Shown piece after piece: positions 1 to 8,118 of a stretch of DNA of 64,000 bases (position 1 is the stretch's first letter; every line of letters starts with the position of its first letter). The translations under genes were made by a program, and so were the position numbers. The notes beneath the pieces were generated by a model that did no database searches, had not been told where the DNA came from, and saw nothing but the letters and a program-made list of their open reading frames with translations. The stretch is from Burkholderia catarinensis (lineage in GTDB: Bacteria > Pseudomonadota > Gammaproteobacteria > Burkholderiales > Burkholderiaceae), in the NCBI RefSeq assembly GCF_001883705.2, contig NZ_MDEQ02000025.1, positions 1 to 64,000 of the forward strand. Reading direction: 5' to 3'.

Positions 1-72
1 GATACACACAACTCAAAATTACTGCTTCTTCCAAGATTGGTTGTGCTGCGAAGCCAGCACAACACCCCTCTT
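1..72 (+). other. 23S-5S intergenic spacer of an rRNA operon
   Basis: This stretch lies directly upstream of the 5S gene and is AT-richer than the rest of the window. It holds a perfect 8-bp inverted repeat, TTGTGCTG at 41-48 and CAGCACAA at 55-62, with a 6-nt loop. That would form a hairpin in the precursor RNA and may guide processing. No 23S sequence is recognised with confidence, so the 23S gene probably ends just outside the window. Confidence 0.75.
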
Positions 73-188
73 TGCCTGATGACCATAGCGAGTCGGTCCC
101 ACCCCTTCCCATCCCGAACAGGACCGTGAAACGACTCTACGCCGATGATAGTGCGGATTCCCGTGTGAAAGTAGGTAATCGTCAGGCT
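73..188 (+). rRNA. rrf: 5S ribosomal RNA
   Basis: The sequence has the standard 5S layout. The 5' end TGCCTGATGACC pairs with the 3' end GGTAATCGTCAGGC to form helix I. The conserved internal blocks CCCATCCCGAACAGG and the GAAAGTAGG segment of the 3' arm are present. Length is about 116 nt, normal for betaproteobacteria. It is the last gene of an rRNA operon read left to right and is followed by a strong terminator. The ends are placed by pairing and could be off by one or two bases. Confidence 0.95.
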
Positions 189-202
189 CCCTAAGCCAAG
201 AA

Positions 203-229
203 CCCCCGCCCGACAAGGCGGGGGTTTTT
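203..229 (+). terminator. Rho-independent terminator of the rRNA operon
   Basis: A perfect 8-bp GC stem, CCCCCGCC at 203-210 and GGCGGGGG at 217-224, has a 6-nt loop and is followed at once by TTTTT. It lies 14 bp after the 5S gene, so it should end rRNA transcription. Confidence 0.93.
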
Positions 230-820
230 GCATTTCAGCGACGGAAATGGGCGCGGGATCGGGATCGATAGTTTGGCTCGGAGCTGGGCTGCCGATTCAT
301 GCCGGGATCGTCTCCAGGAGTGGCGCATAGCGCGCTCAGGCCGCCCGGGCCGGCCCCGTACCGGCAACTCTGCGCTACCGAGGCCGGCATCCTCTCCCAT
401 CCACTGTTCGCAGCGACAGGGATCAGGTCGAATCTCCCGGTGTCCTCCTTTGCGTGCCACTCAATTTGCCTCCCATCAGCGCTCGGCTAATGTCGATGCG
501 TCAAAAGATGACGTTGTGATGGGCGGTGATGAGCGACGTTCGTCGACAATGCTCGCTAAGCGCTGCATTCCCGCGAAGGACTTCTTGCGTCATCTATCCG
601 TCCTTCAACGCTTCGAGCTGACCCGATCGTGGGCGCCGCGCGGCGAACGCAGTCCGAAACCGTCCCCGAAATCTATGCGCATAAAGTTCATTCGCGCGAG
701 ATGCCCGGCAGAGCGGAGAGCAGGGCCTTCGGGGTAATATCGCCATTCGCTCCGAGTCCCGGTGGTTGTCTGCATCCGCCGGCGGTCGGTGTCTTTCGTA
801 TCCTGTCTCCCGCACCGTTC
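230..820. other. About 590 bp without a recognised gene
   Basis: This gap separates the rRNA terminator from the MFS exporter. Open frames cross it, for example 228-737 on the plus strand, but their translations are Arg/Ser/Pro-rich, resemble no family I recognise and lack a convincing ribosome binding site. No tRNA, insertion-sequence end or clear promoter was seen. It probably carries the promoter of the gene at 821 plus decayed sequence. Confidence 0.5.
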
Positions 821-2245
821 ATGACTGACAGCCCCGCTCAAAGTAGTAGGACGACTGACTTCTTGCCGTATCTCGTCGCCGCAACGTTCTTCATGGAGTA
901 TCTCGACACGACCGTGATCGCGACCGCGCTGCCGCAAATGGCGCGCTCGTTCGGCGTCGGGCCGAACGCGCTGAGCCTCGGGATGACGGCCTACATGCTT
1001 GCGCTTGCCGTGTTCATCCCGATCAGCGGCTGGATCGCGGACCGTTATGGATCGCGCACGGTGTTCGCCAGTGCAATCGTCGTCTTTACCGGCGCGTCGG
1101 TGCTGTGCGGGCTGTCCGATAGCGTAGTGACGTTCACGGCCGCACGGCTGCTGCAGGGCGTCGGCGGGGCGATGATGGTGCCGGTTGGCCGGATGATCGT
1201 CGTGCGCAGCACCGAAAAGGCAAAGCTGATGCGTGCGATCGCGACGATCACGTGGCCGGGCATCGTCGCGCCTGTCGTCGGGCCACCGATCGGCGGCTTC
1301 ATCACGACCTATGCGTCATGGCGCTGGATCTTCCTGTTGAACGTCCCGTTCGGTATTGCTGCGCTGGCCTGTACCTGGCTGATCGTCCGGAACACGCGGG
1401 CCGACGAGCAGCGCCCCCTCGACTGGGTCGGCTTCGTGCTGGCCGGCGGAGCGCTGACCTGTCTGCTGATCGGCACCGAAGCGGCCGGCCAGCAGGACGT
1501 CCACTTCACGCGTGCGGCCGTACTGGTGGGCGCGAGCGTGCTGTTCGGCATTGCCGCGTGGCTGCATGCGCGACGTTGCGCGCATCCGCTGCTCGATTTC
1601 ACGACGCTGAAGGTGCCGACATTCTCGGTGACCGTGATCACCGGCTCGATGACGCGGATGGCGATCAACGCCGTGCCGTACTTGCTGCCGTTGCTGTTCC
1701 AGATCGGCTTTGGGCTGTCGCCGTTCCAGTCCGGCCTGCTGCTGCTCGCGAGCGCGCTCGGCAATCTCGGCATGAAGGCAGGAACGTCGTGGATTCTCGA
1801 CCGCTTCGGCTTCCGGCGCGTCGCGCTCGTCGACGTGACGATTGTCTGCATCTTCACGATCGCGTGCGGCTGGCTGACCGCGTCGACGCCGCTGACGATC
1901 ACGCTGTTCGTCGTATTCGTCTACGGGCTGACGCGGTCGATGCAGTTCACGACGCTCGCGACGCTGGCCTATGCGGATATCCCGGCTCAGCAGACGAGCG
2001 CGGCGAGCACGCTGTGGAGCGCCGCGCAGCAGATGACGATCGGGATGGGGATCGCGTTCGGCGCGTTGTCGCTGCGGCTCGCGGCGTTGGTGCGCGGCGA
2101 TGCGGCCGGCATCCACTACGTACTCGACGATTTTCGCTGGGCGTTCGTCGCGGCGGGCGTGCTCGCATTGCTGACGTTGCCGGGCTACGCGCGGCTGGCC
2201 TCCGATGCAGGCGACCGGCTGCGGGCAAATGTGGCGCGAGGGTAG
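821..2245 (+). CDS. MFS drug-efflux transporter, DHA2 (EmrB/QacA-like) family
   Basis: A 474-residue integral inner-membrane protein. It carries the DHA2-type N-terminal motif LDTTVIATALP at residues 28-38, the MFS loop signature GWIADRYGSR at 70-79 and the antiporter motif C core GPPIGG near 154. Many hydrophobic segments fit a 12-14 helix proton-driven exporter of drugs or toxic compounds. The frame stays open upstream to 629, but ATG 821 was chosen because that extension is low-complexity and non-membrane, while residues after 821 match the usual family N-terminus. No EmrA-type membrane-fusion partner or dedicated regulator is adjacent, so it seems to act alone. The substrate is unknown. 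Confidence 0.88.
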   Translation: MTDSPAQSSRTTDFLPYLVAATFFMEYLDTTVIATALPQMARSFGVGPNALSLGMTAYMLALAVFIPISGWIADRYGSRTVFASAIVVFTGASVLCGLSDSVVTFTAARLLQGVGGAMMVPVGRMIVVRSTEKAKLMRAIATITWPGIVAPVVGPPIGGFITTYASWRWIFLLNVPFGIAALACTWLIVRNTRADEQRPLDWVGFVLAGGALTCLLIGTEAAGQQDVHFTRAAVLVGASVLFGIAAWLHARRCAHPLLDFTTLKVPTFSVTVITGSMTRMAINAVPYLLPLLFQIGFGLSPFQSGLLLLASALGNLGMKAGTSWILDRFGFRRVALVDVTIVCIFTIACGWLTASTPLTITLFVVFVYGLTRSMQFTTLATLAYADIPAQQTSAASTLWSAAQQMTIGMGIAFGALSLRLAALVRGDAAGIHYVLDDFRWAFVAAGVLALLTLPGYARLASDAGDRLRANVARG

Positions 2246-2521
2246 GCCGGACAGCTAATCGCCCTTGGGTCGCGACAGGTGAGTGTTTTTGTTTCCAGCC
2301 GCTCACTTGAAACGTCGTTCCGTCGCGGCTGCGATGGCGTGCCGGGAAGCGAAAGCTGTCACGTGTCACGGTGGACGAGTGAACGGATCGCGCGGCGATG
2401 CCCGGTCGCCACGCACGCCGAGAGATAACGCGCGATTGATGCGACAGACGCGCGGTATTTCCCGTGCGAATCCATCCGCGTGACGAACGGCACGACAGCG
2501 TTGCGCTCGCCCCGATTGCCG

Positions 2522-3265
2522 TCACTGTGCGTCGTGGAAGATGATGCCGACCGTGTGGCGGTGGCCGCTGCGGATCCGGCTTACGCCGTGGCGCAGGTTG
2601 ACGCGATAGACGCCGCGCGTTCCCTGCACGGGCCTGCCGTGCACGGCGAAGATCACCGCGTCACCTTGCGTCAGCGGCACCACTTCCGCACGCGACTGCA
2701 TGCGTGGCCGCTGTTCCGTCAGCACGAACTCACCGCCCGTGAAATCGCGGCCCGGCGCCGACAGCAGGATTGCGACCTGGAGCGGAAAGACGTGCTCGCC
2801 ATACAGGTCCTGATGGAGGCAGTTGTAGTCGTCGGGACCGTATTGCAGGATCAGCGGCGTCGGTCGCGTCTGTCCCGCCGCGTGGCAGCGATCGAGGAAT
2901 GTCGCATGGTCTTTCGGATAGCGGACGTCGATCCCGAGCGCCTGGTTCCAGCGATTCGCGGTCGGCGCGAGATGCGGGTAGATCGTCGCGCGCAACTCGG
3001 CGATGGCCGCAGGCAGCGGGTACGCGAAATACTTGTATTCGCCGCGCCCGAAGCCGTGTCGCGCCATCACGACGCGTGAGCGATAGAGCGCATCGCGCGG
3101 ATAGAGCGATGCGAGTGCAGCGCACTCGTTTGCCGGGATCAGGCCCGGCACATGCGCGCATCCGTAGCGATCGAGATCGGTATCGACAGCCGTCCAGTCG
3201 ATCGCGTCGATGCGTTGCACGATGTCCGGCGATTCGGCGGCAGGTTGCAGATCGGCAATGTTCAC
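2522..3265 (-). CDS. 2-oxoglutarate/Fe(II)-dependent oxygenase
   Basis: A 247-residue cytoplasmic protein with the metal-binding facial triad of the 2OG-Fe(II) oxygenases: His151-Gln-Asp153 in CLHQDLYG and a distal His226 in LRHGVSR. The segment with GPDDYNCLHQD and GGEFVLTEQRPR matches a group of bacterial prolyl-hydroxylase-like proteins. The start is GTG at 3265, preceded by a GAGGGG ribosome binding site. A longer frame to 3538 exists, but its extra residues look non-coding. Its substrate (protein, lipid or small molecule) cannot be told from sequence. It stands alone, with about 290 bp to the phosphate transporter upstream. Confidence 0.82.
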   Translation of the reverse strand: MNIADLQPAAESPDIVQRIDAIDWTAVDTDLDRYGCAHVPGLIPANECAALASLYPRDALYRSRVVMARHGFGRGEYKYFAYPLPAAIAELRATIYPHLAPTANRWNQALGIDVRYPKDHATFLDRCHAAGQTRPTPLILQYGPDDYNCLHQDLYGEHVFPLQVAILLSAPGRDFTGGEFVLTEQRPRMQSRAEVVPLTQGDAVIFAVHGRPVQGTRGVYRVNLRHGVSRIRSGHRHTVGIIFHDAQ

Positions 3266-3553
3266 GGGTGCCCCTCGGTTCGTCAGCAATGTGGTGTCGT
3301 GCGGAATGCCTCGGAAGCGTTGCGCGCACGGTTGAATCCACGATGAAAGTTGATGAACCCAGTCTAGCGACGTCCGTGCGCCGGCGCGCTCCAGATCTTG
3401 CGCTCCAATTCGGAAAAGGAAGAGGGAAAAACCTGCGATGGGGCACGGACACAACGCATGCGGCGACGTGTCGGCGTGGAGAAGCGGAGAAGCGACGGTC
3501 GAATCTTCCACGGCAGGCGGCCGGTTCGTGCCGGCCACCCACCGCGTCCCCGA

Positions 3554-5146
3554 TCACGCCAGCGACCGGAACAGCCAGTAGAGCCCTGCCGCAAGCGCGA
3601 TCGACGCCGGCAGCGTCAGTACCCATGCGAGTACGAGGCTGCGCACCGTGCTCCATTGCAACCCCGATCCGTTCGCCGCCATCGTGCCCGCGACGCCCGA
3701 CGACAGCACGTGGGTCGTCGATACAGGCAGGCCGTACACGTCGGCGGCGCCGATCGTCAGCATCGCGACGAGTTCGGCGGACGCGCCCTGTCCGTAAGTC
3801 AAATGCTGCTTGCCGATTTTCTCGCCGACGGTCACGACGATCCGCTTCCAGCCGACCATCGTGCCGAGGCCCAGCGCGATCGCGACGGCGACTTTCACCC
3901 ACGTCGGAATGAACTTGGTCGCGTGGTCGAGCTGCTTGCGATAGTTGTCGATCGCGAGCTTGTCGTCGGCGGCGAACGCGGGCTGGCCGGACTTCTCGAT
4001 CAGGCGAATTGCTTCGGACACCAGATACATCGTATTGCGCACGTTGTCGACGTCGCGTTGCGGCACGGCCGCCATCGATCCCGACTTGCCGACCGCGGTC
4101 GCGAGCGACGTGGACAACTGCTGCACGGCCGGCAGCACGGCGGGTGTCAGTTCGCGATGCTGCACGTAGTGTTCGACGTCGGCACGCGGGTTCGCGGACG
4201 GTGCGATGCCGTTCGTGTACTTCCCGAACGTCGCGGCCGCCTGGTTCGCGACCGCCACGAAGGTCTGCGATTCGGCCGGCGTGACGGCCTTGTTCAGCGC
4301 ATACGCGGTCGGCACCGTGCCGATCAGGATCAGCATGATGAGGCCCATCCCTTTCTGCCCGTCGTTCGAACCGTGCGCGAACGACACGCCCGTGCAGGTC
4401 AGGATCAGCAGGCAGCGAATCCAGAACGGCGGCGGCTGATCCTTCGGCGGCTCCTTGTACAACTCGGGAATCCGCACGACGGCCTTCAGCACGAGCAGCA
4501 GCAGCGACGCGCACAGGAAGCCGACGATCGGCGAGAGCAGCAGCGACTTGCCGACGCCGAGCGCCTGGCCCCAGTCGATGCCGCTCGTGCCGGACGGCCC
4601 GTGCATCAGCTGGTTCATCAGCCCGACGCCGATGATCGACCCGATCAGCGTATGCGAGCTCGACGACGGCAGCCCGAAATACCAGGTCGCGAGGTTCCAC
4701 ACGATCGCGGCGATCAGCAGTGCGAACACCATCGCGAAGCCCGAACCGCTGCCGACCTGCAGGATCAGTTCGACCGGCAGCAACTGCAGGATGCCGAATG
4801 CGACGGCGCCGCTCGAGACCATCACGCCGAGGAAGTTCCACATGCCGGACCAGATCACCGCGACGTTCGGCGTCAGCGAGTGCGTATAGATCACGGTGGC
4901 GACCGCATTCGCGGTGTCGTGGAAGCCGTTGACGAATTCGAAGCCGAGCGCGATCAGCAATGCCGCGCCGAGCAGCAGGTACGGGAACAGCGTCCCTTCG
5001 CGGACCGACGACAGATCGTCGATCAGGTGCGTGGCGATATAGACGGCGCCGATCGCGAGCACCAGCAGGAAGACGGCATAGCCGAGCTGCCTGGTGCGTG
5101 CGACGGAGCCCGGATTGTTCGGGGCGGACGAAGCAGGTTGATTCAT
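3554..5146 (-). CDS. Inorganic phosphate transporter, PiT family
   Basis: A 530-residue membrane protein with the two PiT half-domains. The first carries GFEFVNGFHDTANAVATVIY near residues 69-88, and the second carries SFAHGSNDGQKGMG, the matching repeat. A long hydrophilic insert (roughly residues 300-410) separates the last conserved helices, as in PitA-type low-affinity phosphate:proton (or metal-phosphate) symporters. ATG 5146 fits the family N-terminus. It has no PhoU-like partner next to it and is probably monocistronic. Family assignment is secure; ion coupling is inferred. Confidence 0.93.
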   Translation of the reverse strand: MNQPASSAPNNPGSVARTRQLGYAVFLLVLAIGAVYIATHLIDDLSSVREGTLFPYLLLGAALLIALGFEFVNGFHDTANAVATVIYTHSLTPNVAVIWSGMWNFLGVMVSSGAVAFGILQLLPVELILQVGSGSGFAMVFALLIAAIVWNLATWYFGLPSSSSHTLIGSIIGVGLMNQLMHGPSGTSGIDWGQALGVGKSLLLSPIVGFLCASLLLLVLKAVVRIPELYKEPPKDQPPPFWIRCLLILTCTGVSFAHGSNDGQKGMGLIMLILIGTVPTAYALNKAVTPAESQTFVAVANQAAATFGKYTNGIAPSANPRADVEHYVQHRELTPAVLPAVQQLSTSLATAVGKSGSMAAVPQRDVDNVRNTMYLVSEAIRLIEKSGQPAFAADDKLAIDNYRKQLDHATKFIPTWVKVAVAIALGLGTMVGWKRIVVTVGEKIGKQHLTYGQGASAELVAMLTIGAADVYGLPVSTTHVLSSGVAGTMAANGSGLQWSTVRSLVLAWVLTLPASIALAAGLYWLFRSLA

Positions 5147-5321
5147 GACGGCATCTCGTAAGGGAATCGCGTCCGATCCTAGCTGCGGCTAGCAGTCAGT
5201 TTGATGACAGTCCGGACGACGAACCATGTGTCTTACAGAAACGCAAGGTGAGCGAAAGCATGCGATTGCGGCGCGCAACGTCGGCTCGCATCGTTGTCCA
5301 CATAGTGAACGCGACGAGGGC

Positions 5322-5894
5322 TTACGCATCGATGTCCATGATCAGTGTCCACCCGCCAGGCGATGCGACGAACGTCGTGCACGACAGCGGCGCGACGTCG
5401 ACGCGAGTCGCCGCATCGGGATCCATTCGCAGCGCATGCGCGATGGCCGCGCGTATGATCGCCGCATGCGTGATCGCGACGATGTCGCGGCCGGGCGGCA
5501 GCGCGTTCAACCAGGCGCCGACACGATGAGCGGCGGCTTCGAACGATTCGCCGCCGTGCGGCGACGCGGACGGATCGCCGATCCATGCGGCAAGTGCGTC
5601 CGGCAGGTCGCGCGCGAGGTCGTGCAGCCGCTTGCCGCGCCAGTTTCCGTAGTCGATGTCGCGCAGCGCGTCATTGATGTCGGCGTGCAGTCCGAGCGCA
5701 TCGGCAGTCTGCTGCGCGCAGCGTGCAGGGCTGCACAACACGAGCGAGCCGGCGGCGCCTGTCCACCGGCCGCGCAGCGCAGCGGCTTCCGCGAGCCCGT
5801 GTGCGTCGAGCGGATCGTCGTCGGGAAACGTGCCGGTGCGCATCGCCCGGGTCGATGCGTGTGCAATCAGGCGCAGCGAGGCATGCGTGTTCAT
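5322..5894 (-). CDS. Histidine-phosphatase-superfamily protein with an altered RHG motif (CobC-like context)
   Basis: A 190-residue cytoplasmic protein of the phosphoglycerate-mutase fold. The core HGGES box and a second catalytic His in ITHAAIIR are present. The first catalytic motif, normally LxRHGxT, reads LIAHAST at residues 9-15: His12 is kept, but the preceding Arg and following Gly are both Ala. It is transcribed away from the cobalamin riboswitch and cbtBA, so an alpha-ribazole-phosphate phosphatase (CobC) role in B12 nucleotide-loop assembly is plausible. Loss of the Arg that normally helps bind phosphate casts doubt on ordinary phosphatase activity. Start ATG 5894 was chosen over an upstream frame of atypical composition. 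Confidence 0.8.
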   Translation of the reverse strand: MNTHASLRLIAHASTRAMRTGTFPDDDPLDAHGLAEAAALRGRWTGAAGSLVLCSPARCAQQTADALGLHADINDALRDIDYGNWRGKRLHDLARDLPDALAAWIGDPSASPHGGESFEAAAHRVGAWLNALPPGRDIVAITHAAIIRAAIAHALRMDPDAATRVDVAPLSCTTFVASPGGWTLIMDIDA

Positions 5895-5982
5895 GTTGGT
5901 GTTCGGGTGATCCGGAACGGAGCGCGATTGTCCGCGCGCCTTCACTTCAATACGCGAACGTTCGCGCGTACAATTCGCCCGA

Positions 5983-6071
5983 TACGAAACGCGGAAGCCG
6001 GTGCAATCCCGGCGCGGTCGCGCCACTGTAACCGGTGATCCATGATCCCGGAAGCCAGACCCGCCTTCGTA
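5983..6071 (+). promoter_or_regulatory. Cobalamin (B12) riboswitch
   Basis: The region has the B12-riboswitch consensus blocks in order: GGAAGCCGGTGCAATCCC, GGTCGCGCCACTGTAACCGG, and the B12 box GGAAGCCAGACC at 6050-6062. The P1 helix is visible as TACGAA at 5983-5988 pairing with TTCGTA at 6066-6071. Downstream, GGGG at 6089-6092 can pair with CCCC at 6100-6103, just before the GAGG ribosome binding site at 6105-6108. This suggests control of translation start for cbtB. B12 is expected to repress the two downstream genes. Confidence 0.93.
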
Positions 6072-6115
6072 CCCATCCAACATTTGTCGGGGCGCGATTC
6101 CCCTGAGGTGCATCC

Positions 6116-6325
6116 ATGAGCGAAGCAGTGCTGAAGCCGGCGGTCGTGCCGGCGCCCATCCCCGTCCGTGAACTGTTGCCGTGGGCCGTATTCGTCGGCC
6201 TGATCCTGCTGCTCGCACTCTATTTCGTCGGCGCGGAACAAGGCGCGACGTCGCTCGTGCCGGGCATGGTCGTGCACGAATTCGTCCACGACGGCCGCCA
6301 TCTGCTCGGCTTTCCCTGCCACTGA
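6116..6325 (+). CDS. cbtB: CbtB-type cobalt transporter small subunit
   Basis: A 69-residue protein with one membrane segment (about residues 21-41). A His-rich C-terminal tail contains VVHEFVHDGRHLLGFPCH, matching the CbtB family, in which the His cluster is thought to bind cobalt. It sits 45 bp after the B12 riboswitch aptamer and 13 bp before cbtA, so the two form one riboswitch-controlled operon for cobalt uptake to supply corrin synthesis. The ATG has a GAGG ribosome binding site 7 bp upstream. Confidence 0.92.
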   Translation: MSEAVLKPAVVPAPIPVRELLPWAVFVGLILLLALYFVGAEQGATSLVPGMVVHEFVHDGRHLLGFPCH

Positions 6326-6338
6326 CGCGGAGTACACG

Positions 6339-7061
6339 ATGGTCGGAAAGCTGCTCATGCGCGGGATGCTCGCAGGCATCGCCGCGGGCCTCCTCACGTT
6401 CGGTTTCGCCAAAATCGTCGGCGAGCCGCAAGTCGATCAGGCGATCTCCTTTGAAGAAAAACTCGAGGTTGTGAAAGGCGAGGCGCCGGAGCCCGAGCTG
6501 GTCAGCCGTCACACGCAGGCTGGCCTCGGCCTGCTGACGGGCGTCGTGACCTACGGTGCGGCATTCGGCGGGTTGTTCTCGCTGGTCTTTGCGTACGCAT
6601 ACGGGCGAGGCAGCCGCCTCCCGGCACGGCCGCTGGCCGCGTGGCTCGCGCTGGCGGCGTTCATTGCGCTCGTGGTCGTACCGAACATCAAGTACCCGGC
6701 CAATCCACCGTCGGTCGGCGACCCCGACACGATCGGTTATCGCACGGGCCTGTTCTTCCTGATGATCGCGATCTCGATCGCGACGATGGTGTTCTCGGTC
6801 AGCGTGCGCCGTCATCTGCTGGCGAAGCTCGGCCAATGGAACGCGTCGATCGTCGCGGGGCTCGTGTTCATCGCGATCATCGCGGCCGTGCAACTCGGGC
6901 TGCCGTCGTTCGATGAAGTGCCGGCCGCGTTCCCGGCCGCCGTGCTGTGGAAATTCCGCGTCGCGGCGATCGGCATGCAGGCGATCATGTGGACGACGAT
7001 CGGCCTGCTGTTCGGCGCGTGGGTCGAGCGCGGCGAACGCATCGGCATGCGCGCCGCCTGA
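6339..7061 (+). CDS. cbtA: CbtA-family cobalt transporter membrane subunit
   Basis: A 240-residue protein with about five or six hydrophobic segments. The N-terminal block GMLAGIAAGLLTFGFAKIVGEP and the following acidic/His stretch (EPELVSRHTQAGLG) are typical of CbtA, the predicted cobalt-transport partner of CbtB. It follows cbtB with a 13-bp gap and a GCGGAG ribosome binding site. The mechanism of CbtAB is not well defined; the link to B12 comes mainly from the riboswitch and from recurring cbtBA context. Confidence 0.92.
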   Translation: MVGKLLMRGMLAGIAAGLLTFGFAKIVGEPQVDQAISFEEKLEVVKGEAPEPELVSRHTQAGLGLLTGVVTYGAAFGGLFSLVFAYAYGRGSRLPARPLAAWLALAAFIALVVVPNIKYPANPPSVGDPDTIGYRTGLFFLMIAISIATMVFSVSVRRHLLAKLGQWNASIVAGLVFIAIIAAVQLGLPSFDEVPAAFPAAVLWKFRVAAIGMQAIMWTTIGLLFGAWVERGERIGMRAA

Positions 7062-7083
7062 CGCGCAGGGTAACCGGGCGCGC

Positions 7084-7992
7084 CTAGCGCAGCATGCGCG
7101 GTGCGCTCCACGTCGATTCGCGCGCAAGCGCGACGAACGCGGCCAGATAGTCGATCGACGCGTCCGCCTCGCGGATGCCGAGGAAGATCTGCTTCGCGAT
7201 GCCCTTTTTGCCGAGCTTGACCGGCACGACCGGCATCCGGTCCGCGTATTCGTCGGCGAGCCACCTTGGCAGCGCGGCCACGCCGCGCCCGCTCGCGACC
7301 ATCTGCAGCATGATGTCGGTCGTCTCGATCGACTTGTGCCGCCGCGGCACGATGCCGGCCGGCGTCAGGAACTGGTTGTAGATGTCGAGCCGGTCGGTTT
7401 CGACCGGGTAGGTGATCAGGATCTCGTCGGTCAGCTGCTCGGGCGTCACATAATCGGCGTTCGCGAACCGGTGGGCGTCGGCGACCACCAGCACCTGCTC
7501 GTAGTCGAACACGGGATCGAAGCGCAGGCCCGGCTTGTTCAGCGGATCGGGCGTCACGAGTACGTCGATGTCATGGCCGAACAGCGCACCGATGCCGCCG
7601 AACTGGAAGCGCTGCTTCACGTCCACGTCGACGTCGGGCCAGCGCGACAGGTACGGCGACACGACCTTCAGCAGCCACTGATAGCACGGGTGGCACTCCA
7701 TCCCGATGCGCAGCGTGCCGCGCTCGCCCTTCGCGTACTGCTTCATCCGCTCCTCGGCGAGCTCGAACTGCGGCAGCAGCCGGTTTGCCAGCTTCAGCAG
7801 ATATTGCCCGCCCTGCGTGAGCCGCAGGCCGCGACCCTCCCGATCCCAGATCGGCGTGCCGAGCTGCTGCTCGATTTTCCTGACGGTATGGCTGAGCGCC
7901 GATTGCGTGAGATGCAGCGCATTGGCGGCCGCGGTCAGCGAGCCCTGGCGCTCGACTTCGCGAATGACGACGAGATGGAATCGTTCCAGCAT
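7084..7992 (-). CDS. metR: LysR-family regulator MetR
   Basis: A 302-residue LysR regulator with an N-terminal winged helix (about residues 1-60, containing GSLTAAANALHLTQSALSH) and a co-inducer domain. It is divergent from metE, the arrangement of MetR in many proteobacteria, where homocysteine acts as co-inducer. MLERFHLVVIREV is the usual MetR start, so ATG 7992 was chosen over the in-frame ATG at 8052, which would lie inside the palindromic operator candidate. It is expected to activate metE and repress itself. Confidence 0.92.
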   Translation of the reverse strand: MLERFHLVVIREVERQGSLTAAANALHLTQSALSHTVRKIEQQLGTPIWDREGRGLRLTQGGQYLLKLANRLLPQFELAEERMKQYAKGERGTLRIGMECHPCYQWLLKVVSPYLSRWPDVDVDVKQRFQFGGIGALFGHDIDVLVTPDPLNKPGLRFDPVFDYEQVLVVADAHRFANADYVTPEQLTDEILITYPVETDRLDIYNQFLTPAGIVPRRHKSIETTDIMLQMVASGRGVAALPRWLADEYADRMPVVPVKLGKKGIAKQIFLGIREADASIDYLAAFVALARESTWSAPRMLR

Positions 7993-8038
7993 GGATAGTG
8001 CTCGCGCAACAGATGCATGAACAAACTTAATGGGTGAA

Positions 8039-8061
8039 TGAAATAATGCCATTTTATTTCA
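8039..8061. promoter_or_regulatory. Perfect inverted repeat between metR and metE, probable MetR operator
   Basis: TGAAATAA at 8039-8046 and TTATTTCA at 8054-8061 form a perfect 8-bp inverted repeat with a 7-bp spacer, 58 bp before the metE start and 47 bp before the metR start. It contains the TGAA/TTCA half-sites known for MetR, with wider spacing than the enterobacterial consensus. The AT-rich arms stand out in this GC-rich genome and may overlap a promoter. Confidence 0.6.
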
Positions 8062-8118
8062 TGGTTTGAAATCCCTATGATGGCTGCCTGACATTCACTA
8101 TTTCTGGACGGCAGCTTC

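Noticed and set aside
228..737. Possible gene between the rRNA terminator and the first MFS gene
   Set aside because: No ribosome binding site, low-complexity Arg/Ser/Pro composition and no recognisable family.
629..820. N-terminal extension of the first MFS exporter
   Set aside because: The 64 extra residues are non-membrane and unlike the family, whose N-terminus fits ATG 821.
2730..4841. Long minus-strand open frame (703 codons) overlapping the oxygenase and the phosphate transporter
   Set aside because: It is a shifted frame of two well-supported genes. Its translation is Arg/Asp-rich and matches no family; long shadow frames are expected at this GC content.
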